Origin: Flavobacterium sp. DG2-3
GTDB taxonomy: Bacteria > Bacteroidota > Bacteroidia > Flavobacteriales > Flavobacteriaceae
Direction of reading: 5' to 3'
Assembly: GCF_030730925.1 (NCBI RefSeq)
Contig: NZ_JAVAMB010000015.1
Span: 1-64,000 of the forward strand
Length of the DNA stretch: 64,000 bases
Shown here: in pieces, positions 34,620 to 42,833 of the stretch
Layout: every line of letters starts with the position of its first letter
How positions within the stretch are numbered: position 1 is the first letter of the stretch
The notes under the pieces: generated by a model
Database searches by the model: none
Told to the model about the DNA's origin: nothing
Seen by the model: only the letters and a program-made list of their open reading frames with translations
Made by a program: the position numbers and the translations under genes

Positions 34620-35414
34620 CTAGACGTCTATTGTAACCACGTAACCTTCTGAACCTCGAATATTGAAAACTGTTCCGTTTTCAAATAATAAATACTGCCC
34701 TTTTATTCCAGTCAATTTTCCTGTAAAAGAAGGCGTTTTATCTAGATTTAAACTATTCACTTTTGCCGGATAATTTAAAACTGGATATTGGAGTTCGTAA
34801 AGATCATTCTTTTGTGCATAAAAGTAATCTCTAACTTCTGCTGGAATCAAACTTTCTATTTTGGCTTTTTCTGCGATTAAATCAAAAGTCTCAACCGAAT
34901 TCTGGAGCATTTTTCTCCAGTTAGTTTTGTCTGTATAATGATCTTTTAAAGCTACCTCTGTTATTCCTGCCAAATATCTATTCGGAACCTCAACGATTGC
35001 AATTGCCTGAGAAGCACCTTGATCGATCCAACGAGTTGGGACTTGCGTTTTGCGGGTTACTCCAACTTTTATTTCGCATGCCGAAGCCAAATATACAATG
35101 TGCGGCTGTAACTGTGCTTTCGATTCATATTCTAAATCTCGATCTGCAATTCCTAAATGCGCTGTACTCAATTCTGGTCTCATAATCCAATCTCCAACTG
35201 CCGGACTTGAATAAAAACATTCGTAACAAAAACCTTGACGGTATATTTTTTTCTTTTTACCGCAATTCAAGCATTGACAGCCCACAAAATTGATTTCAAT
35301 TTCTTTGTCTAATAACTGATTAACATTTAAGAAACTATCCTCGAAAACTAAATAGTATTGAATTGGGCTTCCAAATTCAGTTTGCATTTTTGTCAGTACA
35401 CCTTGATATTGCAT
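34620..35414 (-). CDS. DUF2797 protein with zinc ribbon
   Basis: A 264-residue cytosolic protein. A treble-clef/zinc-ribbon-like cluster has Cys46, 48, 51 and Cys63, 66 (QCLNCGKKKK...GFCYECF). The middle GIADRDLEYESKAQLQPHIVYLA and VTRKTQVPTRWIDQGA are the DUF2797 core, which resembles GIY-YIG nuclease elements (YLA...GVTR). A nuclease function is not established. It is divergent from the GH3-family gene. Confidence 0.87.
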   Translation of the reverse strand: MQYQGVLTKMQTEFGSPIQYYLVFEDSFLNVNQLLDKEIEINFVGCQCLNCGKKKKIYRQGFCYECFYSSPAVGDWIMRPELSTAHLGIADRDLEYESKAQLQPHIVYLASACEIKVGVTRKTQVPTRWIDQGASQAIAIVEVPNRYLAGITEVALKDHYTDKTNWRKMLQNSVETFDLIAEKAKIESLIPAEVRDYFYAQKNDLYELQYPVLNYPAKVNSLNLDKTPSFTGKLTGIKGQYLLFENGTVFNIRGSEGYVVTIDV

Positions 35415-35516
35415 TCGTTTTTTTATTTATAATTGCTGATTTAGACTTATCAAAAGATTTAAAGTTTTTTGTGTTAAAATTCGACTTATTAGGTAGAATC
35501 TTTACTTCAAATAGAA

Positions 35517-35545
35517 TTGTTTTTTACAAAAAAACATTATTTTTG
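35517..35545 (+). promoter_or_regulatory. Promoter of the GH3-family gene
   Basis: TTG at 35517-35519, an 18-bp spacer and TATTTTTG at 35538-35545. It predicts an untranslated leader of about 100 nt before the ATG at 35657, long for this window. Confidence 0.6.
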
Positions 35546-35656
35546 ATATGAAGACAAAGTTACTATTTGTCTCTCGATATTCAAATTTTAAGTTTTTTTG
35601 TTTTACACAGATTGTAAGATTAAAAACCTAAAATCAGTTAACTAAAAACCAGATTC

Positions 35657-37168
35657 ATGCCTTTATCAATTATCAATTCGTTTGCATCTTGGGTCCTAAA
35701 ACAAAGGATTCATCAAATAGAGCTTTTTTTAAAATATCCTAATGAAGTTCAGGAAGAATTATTGCACAACTTATTGATGGCGTCTGAAAATACGGTTATT
35801 GGTAAACAATATGAATTTTCGACTATTAACTCTTATCAGACTTTTGCAGAAAGAGTTCCGATTGCAACTTACGAAGAATTACAGCCTCTAATTGAGCGTA
35901 CTCGTTTGGGCGAGCAAAATGTTTTTTGGGAAACCCCAATTAAATGGTTTGCCAAATCGAGCGGTACCACAAATGCCAAAAGTAAATTTATTCCGGTAAG
36001 TAACGAAGCGCTTGAAGATTGCCATTATAAAGGAAGTAAAGATTTGTTATGCCTTTATCTGAATAATAACGAAGATTCTGAATTGTTTTTGGGAAAAAGT
36101 CTTCGCTTAGGCGGAAGTTCTCAAATTTACGAAAACAACAATACTTTCTTTGGAGATTTGTCGGCTATTCTGATTGAAAATATGCCAATGTGGGCAGAAT
36201 TTAGCAGCACACCAAGCAGCAAAACTTCGCTGATGAGCGAATGGGAGACTAAAATGGCTGCCATTATCAATGAAACTAAAAACGAAAACGTAACGAGTTT
36301 TGCTGGTGTTCCGTCTTGGATGTTGGTGTTGATGAATAGAGTATTGGAAAATACAGGAAAACAGAATTTATTCGAACTTTGGCCCAACCTAGAAGTTTAT
36401 TTTCATGGCGGTGTGAGTTTTTCTCCATACAAAGAACAATACAAAAATATTCTGCCAAGCAAAGATTTTAGATATTACGAAATATACAATGCTTCTGAAG
36501 GTTTTTTTGCTATTCAGGATTTGAATAATTCAAGCGACTTATTGCTGATGCTCGATTACGGAATTTTCTACGAATTTATTCCGATGGACACTTTTGGAAC
36601 TCCAAACCAAAAAGTGATTCGTCTGGCTGATGTCGAATTGAATAAAAACTACGCAATTGTTATTACGACCAATTCTGGTTTGTGGCGTTATTTGATTGGA
36701 GATACAGTTCGTTTTACTTCTTTAAATCCGTATAGAATTAGAGTTACAGGAAGAACGAAACACCATATTAATGTTTTTGGCGAAGAATTAATGGTCGAAA
36801 ATACCGATCAGGCTATTGCTAAAGCGTGCCAGGTTACACAAACTGAAGTGATTGATTATACGGTTGCTCCTATTTTTATGCAAGACAAAGAAAAAGGCGC
36901 TCACGAATGGATGATTGAATTTAAAAAACATCCCGCTGATGTTGGCCTTTTCCAAAAAGTTCTGGATGAAACTTTGCAAACTTTAAACTCAGACTACGAA
37001 GCAAAACGCTACAACAATATGACTTTAAACCCTTTGGTGATTAATGTTGCGAGGGAAAACCTTTTTTATGATTGGTTAAAGGAAAGGGATAAATTGGGCG
37101 GACAGCATAAGATTCCTAGACTTTCAAATCAGAGGGATTATTTGGAGCAGTTGAAGGAAATGTGTTGA
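35657..37168 (+). CDS. GH3 auxin-responsive-promoter family acyl-adenylating enzyme
   Basis: A 503-residue GH3-family protein of the ANL adenylate-forming superfamily. Plant relatives conjugate amino acids to jasmonate or auxin; bacterial members have no settled substrate. The ATP-binding motif WFAKSSGTTNAKSKFIPVS (about 98-116) is clear, as are YYEIYNASEGFFAIQD and the C-terminal VTGRTKHHINVFGEELMVENTDQAI. The protein looks complete, so amidation of a carboxylic acid is the best guess. A small lipoprotein gene follows after 49 bp. Confidence 0.9.
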   Translation: MPLSIINSFASWVLKQRIHQIELFLKYPNEVQEELLHNLLMASENTVIGKQYEFSTINSYQTFAERVPIATYEELQPLIERTRLGEQNVFWETPIKWFAKSSGTTNAKSKFIPVSNEALEDCHYKGSKDLLCLYLNNNEDSELFLGKSLRLGGSSQIYENNNTFFGDLSAILIENMPMWAEFSSTPSSKTSLMSEWETKMAAIINETKNENVTSFAGVPSWMLVLMNRVLENTGKQNLFELWPNLEVYFHGGVSFSPYKEQYKNILPSKDFRYYEIYNASEGFFAIQDLNNSSDLLLMLDYGIFYEFIPMDTFGTPNQKVIRLADVELNKNYAIVITTNSGLWRYLIGDTVRFTSLNPYRIRVTGRTKHHINVFGEELMVENTDQAIAKACQVTQTEVIDYTVAPIFMQDKEKGAHEWMIEFKKHPADVGLFQKVLDETLQTLNSDYEAKRYNNMTLNPLVINVARENLFYDWLKERDKLGGQHKIPRLSNQRDYLEQLKEMC

Positions 37169-37217
37169 TTTTTTTTCCGCCACGAATTCACGAATTTTCA
37201 ATTATTAAAATTAATTA

Positions 37218-37634
37218 ATGATCTTGACTTCAACAACATTCAATAAACAACTTAATTCTTTAAAAAAACTAATCTTATTATTTTTGATTTTTAATATTTA
37301 TAGTTGTTCCGAAGTTACTCACATAAAACTAGGAAAAGAAAATGCAATAAATGAATTAAAAGGAGCACTTAATGGCGGTTCACAACATAATGTTGTTGAT
37401 TATAAAGAGCTATTAATAAAAAACGAAAAAACAGCAATCCAAATTGCAGAGCCTATTCTATTTGAAATTTACGGAGAATCTCATATTAAAGACCAAAAAC
37501 CTTATGAAGTCAATTTAATTGACAATTATTGGGTAATTAATGGAACTTTACGAATTGGAATGCTTGGCGGTACTTTTGTAATTATTATTGACGCCAGAAA
37601 TTCCAAAGTTTTAAAGATTAGTCATTATAAATAA
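37218..37634 (+). CDS. Lipoprotein with YbbC/YhhH NTF2-fold (immunity-like) domain
   Basis: A 138-residue protein with a lipobox (LIFNIYSC, Cys30) and a small C-terminal domain containing AIQIAEPILFEIYGESHIKD and YWVINGTL...GGTFVIIIDARNSKVL. This pattern is that of the YbbC/YhhH group of NTF2-fold immunity proteins of polymorphic toxins. No toxin or secretion gene is adjacent, so it would be an orphan immunity gene or a domesticated relative. A putative membrane-protein gene follows after 10 bp. Confidence 0.78.
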   Translation: MILTSTTFNKQLNSLKKLILLFLIFNIYSCSEVTHIKLGKENAINELKGALNGGSQHNVVDYKELLIKNEKTAIQIAEPILFEIYGESHIKDQKPYEVNLIDNYWVINGTLRIGMLGGTFVIIIDARNSKVLKISHYK

Positions 37635-37644
37635 AATTATAAAA

Positions 37645-37887
37645 ATGAAAACAACGAAATTTAGCGAAATGACAACAGAAGAACTGATTAAAAATCAGAA
37701 GACTTTGAAGACGGTTAATGCTATTTTTGCCGTTGTATTATTTATGTTGTTTGCACTTAATATTTTCATTGTTTTTATGAAAGGTTTCAGCGCTATGAAT
37801 GTTGTTCCAATTGCATTGCTTCCAATTCTGATTTTAAATATTAGAAATTTAAAAGAAATGAAAAGAGAATTGGAATCTCGAGAATAA
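37645..37887 (+). CDS. Small two-helix membrane protein
   Basis: An 80-residue protein: a basic N terminus (EELIKNQKTLKTVNA), two hydrophobic segments (about 28-48 and 52-66) with a short loop, and a charged Lys/Glu tail. I do not recognise a family. It is 10 bp downstream of the immunity-like lipoprotein gene and may be its partner. Confidence 0.7.
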   Translation: MKTTKFSEMTTEELIKNQKTLKTVNAIFAVVLFMLFALNIFIVFMKGFSAMNVVPIALLPILILNIRNLKEMKRELESRE

Positions 37888-37900
37888 AATAGTCCTATAA

Positions 37901-38046
37901 AAAAATATAAATTGCCACTAGCTTTAGATAGTGGTTCTAAAAAGACTCTTTGAAGGCTTTAGCCAAACCTGTTAAACATTTGGCTAAAGCCTTTTTTTGT
38001 TTTCTTCCTGTACCTCCAGCTAAAGCTGGAGGCAATTCATATTTTT
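37901..38046. repeat. Three-hairpin element closed by an outer stem
   Basis: The outer arms AAAAATATAAATTGCC (37901-37916) and 38031-38046 pair at 15 of 16 positions. Inside are three perfect hairpins: CCACTA/TAGTGG (37915-37934), a 14-bp stem AGGCTTTAGCCAAA (37954-37967) with its complement (37979-37992), and CCTCCAGC/GCTGGAGG (38013-38032). The middle hairpin is followed by seven T residues and may also terminate transcription of the upstream pair. Confidence 0.85.
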
Positions 38047-38492
38047 CATTAGTCTTTAAAAACGGAAATTCCACTAAACCCGCATGAGGGATAGAAGTGG
38101 AAATCCTTTTGTGCCGGGGTTCGGCACAAAAGATTGGAACGGATAGCCCGACCCGCCTTTTTCTGGCGGGGCATGCCCAAATAAAAAACCTCAGCTCTTT
38201 TTTGATGAAAGACTGAGGTTTTATTTTTTATTATGATTGTCGTCCTTCGACTTCGCTCAGGATGACATATCTAGTTTGAAAAACTTAGCGACTTTGCGTC
38301 TTTGCGAGATTAATTTAAGTGACTAGAGTGTCTTTTTGCTCGCAAAGGCGCGGAGGCGCAAAGATTTAATTATAAGTTTTATCAATCTTTGTCGAGTTTC
38401 TTGTGGAGATTTGCTTCGCCTGTTCGCTATCGCTCGGGTCTCCTTCGTCGAAATTGACAAAAATATGGTGAATTCTTAGAATGACAATTGCA
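38047..38492. other. Continuation of a 605-bp gene-free block of structured repeats
   Basis: After RNA-like element copy 2 there is a terminator-like hairpin (AAAACCTCAG/CTGAGGTTTT, about 38183-38216). Then come GTCGTCCTTCGACTTCGCTC-type palindromic sequence (38235-38268) and a diverged TTTGCGTCTTTGCGAG / CTCGCAAAGGCGC pair (about 38295-38362). Next is an 18-bp inverted match (38384-38401) to the loop at 7800. No gene is visible. Confidence 0.75.
38080..38164 (+). ncRNA. Structured RNA-like element, copy 2
   Basis: It shares with copy 1 (7925) the core GATAGAAGTGGAAATCC, the perfect hairpin CTTTTGTGCC/GGCACAAAAG and GGAACGGATAGC. The terminal stem next to the ATAG motifs is GGG/CCC here instead of CCCG/CGGG, so pairing is kept while the bases are exchanged. 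A CCCGCC/GGCGGG hairpin follows. Confidence 0.55.
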
Positions 38493-39722
38493 TTACATCA
38501 TATCGATATAGCGATCGTGATATCCTAAAAGGTACAAAACACCGTCGAGACCTAAACTTGAAATAGATGTTGAAGCACTTTCTTTTACTTTTGGTTTGGC
38601 ATGGAAAGCTATTCCTAGACCTGCTAGGTTTAGCATTGGCAAATCGTTTGCTCCGTCTCCAACTGCTATGGTCTGGTTGATGTGGATTCCTTCTTTTTCG
38701 GCAATTGCTTTTAAGTGTTCGGCTTTCTTTTGTCCATCTACAATGTCGCCGATATATTTTCCGGTTAGTTTACCGTCTTTTATTTCTAACTGATTGGCAT
38801 GAACATAATCTATTCCTAATTCTTTTTGAAGATATTCTCCGAAATAGGTAAATCCTCCAGAAAGAATTGCGGTTTTATATCCGTAATATTTTAAGGCTTT
38901 CATTAAACGATGTGCTCCTTGTGTTATTGGCAAGTTGATAGCAACGTTTTGCAATACTTCTTCGCTCAATCCTTCAAGCAAGGCCATGCGCTGTTTGAAA
39001 CTTTCGTTGAAATCAATTTCTCCGTTCATAGCCGATTCTGTAATGGCTCGAACTTGATCTCCTACTCCATTTAGTTCTGCCAATTCGTCGATTACTTCGG
39101 TTTGAATTAAAGTCGAATCCATATCGAAGCAAACCAAACGGCGATTTCTTCTGTAGATATTGTCTTCTTGAAAAGAAATATCAACGTTTAGCGTTCTAGA
39201 AATTTCCATAAAACTGGCCGTCATGATAATCTTGTTTACAATTTCGCCCGTTACAGACAATTGAATGCAAGAACGCGGATATTCTTCTTTTTCGACGATA
39301 GAAGTTCTCCCTGTCAATCGGATAATAGAATCGATATTTAGATTTTGATCTGACATAATTTTGGTTACTGCCGCCAATTGTGAAGCCGCCAGTTTTTCGC
39401 CCAAAATATTGATAATGTAACGTTGTTTAGATTGTGATTTTACCCATGTTTCATAATCTTCTATAGAAATCGGAATAAATTTTACTTTAATTTCCAGTTC
39501 GTAAGCTTTGAACAGAAGATCTTTTAAAACTGGCGCTGAAGAAGACCCAGCAGCAATTTCGAACAAAATTCCCAAAGAAAGTGTGTCATGGATATCGGCT
39601 TGACCGATATCTAAAATATTAGCATCGTATGCCGCTAAAACTGCGGTTAAGCCTGCTGTAACTCCAATTTTATCGTGTCCTGAAACTTTTAATAAAATTA
39701 TTTCTTTATCTTCTGCTGCCAT
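38493..39722 (-). CDS. serB: Phosphoserine phosphatase SerB with N-terminal ACT domains
   Basis: SerB dephosphorylates phosphoserine in the last step of serine synthesis. The 409-residue protein has two ACT-type domains (about 1-175), beginning ILLKVSGHDKIGVTAGL, and a HAD domain with the catalytic DMDST (200-204) and GDGANDLPML near the C terminus. ACT domains suggest feedback by serine. ATG 39722 (MAAEDKEI) is chosen because the 32 residues upstream are unlike the family. A hairpin at 39803-39829 separates it from the VOC gene. Confidence 0.95.
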   Translation of the reverse strand: MAAEDKEIILLKVSGHDKIGVTAGLTAVLAAYDANILDIGQADIHDTLSLGILFEIAAGSSSAPVLKDLLFKAYELEIKVKFIPISIEDYETWVKSQSKQRYIINILGEKLAASQLAAVTKIMSDQNLNIDSIIRLTGRTSIVEKEEYPRSCIQLSVTGEIVNKIIMTASFMEISRTLNVDISFQEDNIYRRNRRLVCFDMDSTLIQTEVIDELAELNGVGDQVRAITESAMNGEIDFNESFKQRMALLEGLSEEVLQNVAINLPITQGAHRLMKALKYYGYKTAILSGGFTYFGEYLQKELGIDYVHANQLEIKDGKLTGKYIGDIVDGQKKAEHLKAIAEKEGIHINQTIAVGDGANDLPMLNLAGLGIAFHAKPKVKESASTSISSLGLDGVLYLLGYHDRYIDMM

Positions 39723-39802
39723 TTTTCTTTCTTGAATTTGAAGCGACAAAAATCGGCAATCTCTAGTTGATAAAAAAGAATAATCTTTGTTTTTTTGAAA
39801 AG

Positions 39803-39829
39803 AAAAAGCACATATCAATGTGCTTTTTC
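39803..39829 (-). terminator. Terminator downstream of the VOC/SRPBCC array
   Basis: A 10-bp stem AAAAAGCACA/TGTGCTTTTT with a 6-nt loop, with T runs both ways. It ends the VOC/SRPBCC array before serB. Confidence 0.8.
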
Positions 39830-39878
39830 AAGTAATTTAACAATTATCTTTTATTATTAAGATAACATAACTTTTTGA

Positions 39879-40313
39879 TTATTTCATTGGTTCATTTTTA
39901 TCAAAATTGACCATCCAGTTGATGCCGAACTTATCTTTGAACATTCCGAAATAAGCTCCCCAGAAAGTATCTGCCAGTGGCATTTCTACATGTCCTCCAG
40001 CCGAAAGTCCGTTGAAAATTCGGTCTGCTTCTTCTGTGCTTTCTGCATTGATAGAAATAGAGAAATTATCTCCAAAACCTACGTCTCCGTATCTTGGATG
40101 CGTGTCGCTTCCCATTAAAATGGTATTCCCAATTGGAAGCGATACGTGCATAATTCGATTTAAAGCTTCTTCTGAAAGTACTTCTCCTTCTTCTGCAGGC
40201 GCATCTTTGAATTTTCCGATATACGGAAATTCTCCGCCAAAAACTGATTTATAAAATAGGAATGCTTCTTCGCATGTCCCGTTAAACATTAAATATGGGT
40301 TTACTGCTGCCAT
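39879..40313 (-). CDS. VOC-family protein (PhnB-like)
   Basis: A 144-residue vicinal-oxygen-chelate fold protein. PYLMFNGTCEEAFLFYKSVFGGEF and WGAYFGMFKDKFGINWMVNF are the PhnB-type blocks. The family includes glyoxalase-like, antibiotic-binding and uncharacterised proteins, so no reaction is assigned. It is the last gene of a six-gene minus-strand array of VOC and SRPBCC proteins. Confidence 0.88.
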   Translation of the reverse strand: MAAVNPYLMFNGTCEEAFLFYKSVFGGEFPYIGKFKDAPAEEGEVLSEEALNRIMHVSLPIGNTILMGSDTHPRYGDVGFGDNFSISINAESTEEADRIFNGLSAGGHVEMPLADTFWGAYFGMFKDKFGINWMVNFDKNEPMK

Positions 40314-40357
40314 GATGTTTTTTATTGTTTGTTGTTTCTAGTCCTTAACACTGAGAA

Positions 40358-40795
40358 CTAATTCTCTGCTAACTCTTTAATCGTTTCCAATCCTTTTGGG
40401 AAAGCTTCTTTGAAGAAATCTATATGTTTTTCGATTACGTCAACTTCTACGTGAAGATCAACTACATCTCCTTTTTGAATTAATCTGTAGGTTTCCATTG
40501 CTCCTATCCATTTTTTCGTTTCTTCATTTGGCGGAACTTCTTTAAAATCTTTAAGCTCGCCCATATGTTTAAACGCCATGTATTCGTTCGGAATTTTAGT
40601 TTCAATTATACTGTTCATTCCCTCTCCGCCAGACCCTAAAAAATAAATTTTATCGCCTTCGTTCCAATTCGTTTGCACGTAACTTTCTCCACAAAAAGAG
40701 CTTGTCCACTTTCTGTAGTTTGCGTCGTCCCATAAGACTTTCCAAATCTTCTCTTTGGAAGCCTTTACATCGATGTTAAATACTAATTTTTCCAT
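40358..40795 (-). CDS. SRPBCC (START-like) domain protein
   Basis: A 145-residue Bet v1-fold protein starting MEKLVFNIDVKASKEKIW, with DANYRKWTSSF and a C-terminal amphipathic helix. Such proteins bind hydrophobic ligands or act as AHSA1-like factors. The start at 40795 is decided by context: the preceding VOC gene ends with TAA one base before this ATG, so an upstream extension would lie inside that gene. The two are clearly co-transcribed. Confidence 0.88.
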   Translation of the reverse strand: MEKLVFNIDVKASKEKIWKVLWDDANYRKWTSSFCGESYVQTNWNEGDKIYFLGSGGEGMNSIIETKIPNEYMAFKHMGELKDFKEVPPNEETKKWIGAMETYRLIQKGDVVDLHVEVDVIEKHIDFFKEAFPKGLETIKELAEN

Positions 40796-40796
40796 A

Positions 40797-41207
40797 TTAA
40801 CCGGGTAATTTACTAAAGTCCATAAATAAAACATTCCAACGATGACCATCCAAATCGGCAAAACCGCAGCCATACATCCATCCTTGACTTTCTGCAGGAG
40901 GCGAAAAAACAGTTCCGCCAGCTTCTTTGACTTTTTCTGCTAATTCATCTACTTCTTCTCTGCTTTCTGCATCGATCGAAATCAAGACTTCAGAACTTGA
41001 TTTTGTATCGGTGAGATTGTGCTGAGAAAAACTTGAAAAAAGCATTTCTTCAAAAAGCATTACTACAAAATGCCCTTCTCCTACAATCATGCACGTCGAA
41101 CTTGGCGTATCATGCTGTTCATTAAACGAAAAACCTATTTTCCAGAAAAAATCTTTCGCTTTTGCTACGTCCTTTACAGGAAGATTCAACCATATTTGTT
41201 TTGTCAT
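40797..41207 (-). CDS. VOC-family protein (glyoxalase-like)
   Basis: A 136-residue VOC fold protein (MTKQIWLNLPVKDVAKAKDFF... and FADLDGHRWNVLFMD). It is a clear paralogue of the VOC gene at 42280 (IFLNLAVKDLKRSIDFF... and FLDIDGHHWEVFYMD). The usual metal-ligand positions are only partly conserved, so an enzyme role is uncertain. It is followed directly by an SRPBCC gene. Confidence 0.88.
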   Translation of the reverse strand: MTKQIWLNLPVKDVAKAKDFFWKIGFSFNEQHDTPSSTCMIVGEGHFVVMLFEEMLFSSFSQHNLTDTKSSSEVLISIDAESREEVDELAEKVKEAGGTVFSPPAESQGWMYGCGFADLDGHRWNVLFMDFSKLPG

Positions 41208-41447
41208 TTTTTGTTTTTTTTTGTTGGGTTAGATATTTTTTCTTCTTTTTTTTAAACCATATAAGTTATGTAAGTAAATTTTAAATGTAAATCTTTTAAC
41301 TTTTGTGAATACATTTTGCCACGAAGGCACTAAGACGCTAAGTTTTTATTTTTTGCTTAACGATAAAATCCTTCACTTTTACCGCATCGCATTAAATCTT
41401 TGTTGCTTTGTCACTTTGCAACTTTGTAACTTCTGAAGACTTTGAAT

Positions 41448-41852
41448 CTAATTTTGCTCAACATAAGACTTAAAATTATCCAAAATGGCCTGCCAGCCAG
41501 CGCGCTGCATTTCTTCTGGATTTTGAGTTTCTGGATCGAAGCTTTCAATTATTTCAACACCATTTGGAGTTTCTGTGAACGTAATTTCAACCTTTCTTCC
41601 GTCTGCCATCACATAAGAAATTGCTTGGTTTGTTTTTACCAGAGTAAATTCGCCTTCAAAATCAAAACTCATGCTTCCGTCTTTTGCTGCCATAGTCGAT
41701 TTGAATTTGCCCCCTTCTCTTAAATCAACTTCTGCATAAGGTGTGTGCCAATCTGGAGAAGCAAAGCTCCATTTTGTAATATGTTCTGGTGTATTCCAAA
41801 AATTCCAAACTTTGTCTAGAGATGCATTAACGGTTGTTTGTATTGTGATCAT
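41448..41852 (-). CDS. SRPBCC/AHSA1-type protein
   Basis: A 134-residue START-like protein: TVNASLDKVWNFWNTPEHITKW, FDFEGEFTLV and a C-terminal GWQAILDNFKSYVE helix. It is a tandem paralogue of the gene immediately upstream on its strand (41867-42283), with 14 bp between them. The 240 bp on its other side hold a degenerate CTAAG-type repeat (near 41320-41345) and no gene. Confidence 0.9.
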   Translation of the reverse strand: MITIQTTVNASLDKVWNFWNTPEHITKWSFASPDWHTPYAEVDLREGGKFKSTMAAKDGSMSFDFEGEFTLVKTNQAISYVMADGRKVEITFTETPNGVEIIESFDPETQNPEEMQRAGWQAILDNFKSYVEQN

Positions 41853-41866
41853 TTTTATTTTTTTAG

Positions 41867-42283
41867 TTAATTATTGTTCTTAATATGTTCAGCATAGATC
41901 TTAAAATTATCTATTACTGTCTGACACCATTGTTTCTGCATATCTTCTGAATCCTGAAGATTGGGTTCAAATATTTCAGTAAGTTTTACGTTGCCATTAT
42001 GCTCTTCAAAGAGAATAGTTCCTTTTCTATTATCAGAAAGCATATATTCAATTAAAGAAAGAACTTTTATCTCTGTATATATTCCTTCAAAATCGAATGT
42101 TGCACTTTTATCTTTTGCCTGCATGGTATATTTAAATTGACCATTGATTTTTAAATCATTTTCTGCCGCAATTGTGTGCCATTCTTCTGATGGATAATTC
42201 CAATTTACAATATGTTCTGGCAAAGTCCATAATTCCCAAACCTTTGCAATTGATGCATTTATTATGCATTGTACCGAAATCAT
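41867..42283 (-). CDS. SRPBCC/AHSA1-type protein
   Basis: A 138-residue paralogue of the 41448 gene (INASIAKVWELWTLPEHIVNW, FDFEGIYTE, TVIDNFKIYAE). Its ATG overlaps the preceding VOC stop by 4 bp (ATGA), so translation is coupled. It is more diverged and Lys/Asn-richer than its neighbour, which suggests that the tandem duplication is old. Confidence 0.9.
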   Translation of the reverse strand: MISVQCIINASIAKVWELWTLPEHIVNWNYPSEEWHTIAAENDLKINGQFKYTMQAKDKSATFDFEGIYTEIKVLSLIEYMLSDNRKGTILFEEHNGNVKLTEIFEPNLQDSEDMQKQWCQTVIDNFKIYAEHIKNNN

Positions 42284-42693
42284 TCTGGATTATTTGGAAT
42301 ATTATTCTCATCCATATAAAACACTTCCCAATGATGTCCGTCTATATCCAGAAAAGTTCTTTGATACATCCAGCCATAATCTTGTGACTGGTTGTAATCA
42401 GTTCCTCCTGCCTTAACGGCCTTCTCCATAATTTCGTCCACCTTTTCACGACTTTCTACAGAAATCGCAATAAGAACTTCGCTTGTTGTTTTTGTGTCGC
42501 AAATTTGCTTTTTTGTAAAAGTCTGATAAAACTCTTCTACCAAAAGCATAGCGTTAATATTTTCTCCTATTTCTAAACAGGTTCCTTTTTCGTTAGTAAA
42601 TTTTTCATTGAATGAAAAACCTAACTGTGTAAAAAAATCAATTGAACGTTTTAAATCTTTTACGGCAAGATTTAAGAATATTTTTGTTTTCAT
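42280..42693 (-). CDS. VOC-family protein (glyoxalase-like), first gene of the array
   Basis: A 137-residue VOC protein, paralogue of 40797-41207. It is the promoter-proximal gene of the array: a possible minus-strand -7 box TAAATTTG lies at 42728-42721, and the divergent GlxA-like regulator starts 140 bp away. The family motif ends in FLDIDGHHWEVFYMDENN. Confidence 0.88.
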   Translation of the reverse strand: MKTKIFLNLAVKDLKRSIDFFTQLGFSFNEKFTNEKGTCLEIGENINAMLLVEEFYQTFTKKQICDTKTTSEVLIAISVESREKVDEIMEKAVKAGGTDYNQSQDYGWMYQRTFLDIDGHHWEVFYMDENNIPNNPE

Positions 42694-42792
42694 CTTTATA
42701 AAATTACGAATTAATTAAAACAAATTTAAAATATTAAGATTAGTTAAAATGTCAATAAAAGTCATTTTTAGGGGCATTTAAGACAATTTACT

Positions 42793-42800
42793 TATTTTTG
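42793..42800 (+). promoter_or_regulatory. -7 promoter box of the GlxA-like regulator gene
   Basis: TATTTTTG matches TAnnTTTG, 33 bp before the ATG. With the opposing TAAATTTG it leaves a 64-bp shared control region (42729-42792) where a regulator could act on both directions. Confidence 0.55.
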
Positions 42801-42833
42801 TATAAACTGAACCTCCAAAAAACTATAAATATC

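Noticed and set aside
40796..40873. N-terminal extension of the SRPBCC protein at 40358
   Set aside because: The extension overlaps the end of the upstream VOC gene, and the family N terminus begins at the Met encoded at 40795.
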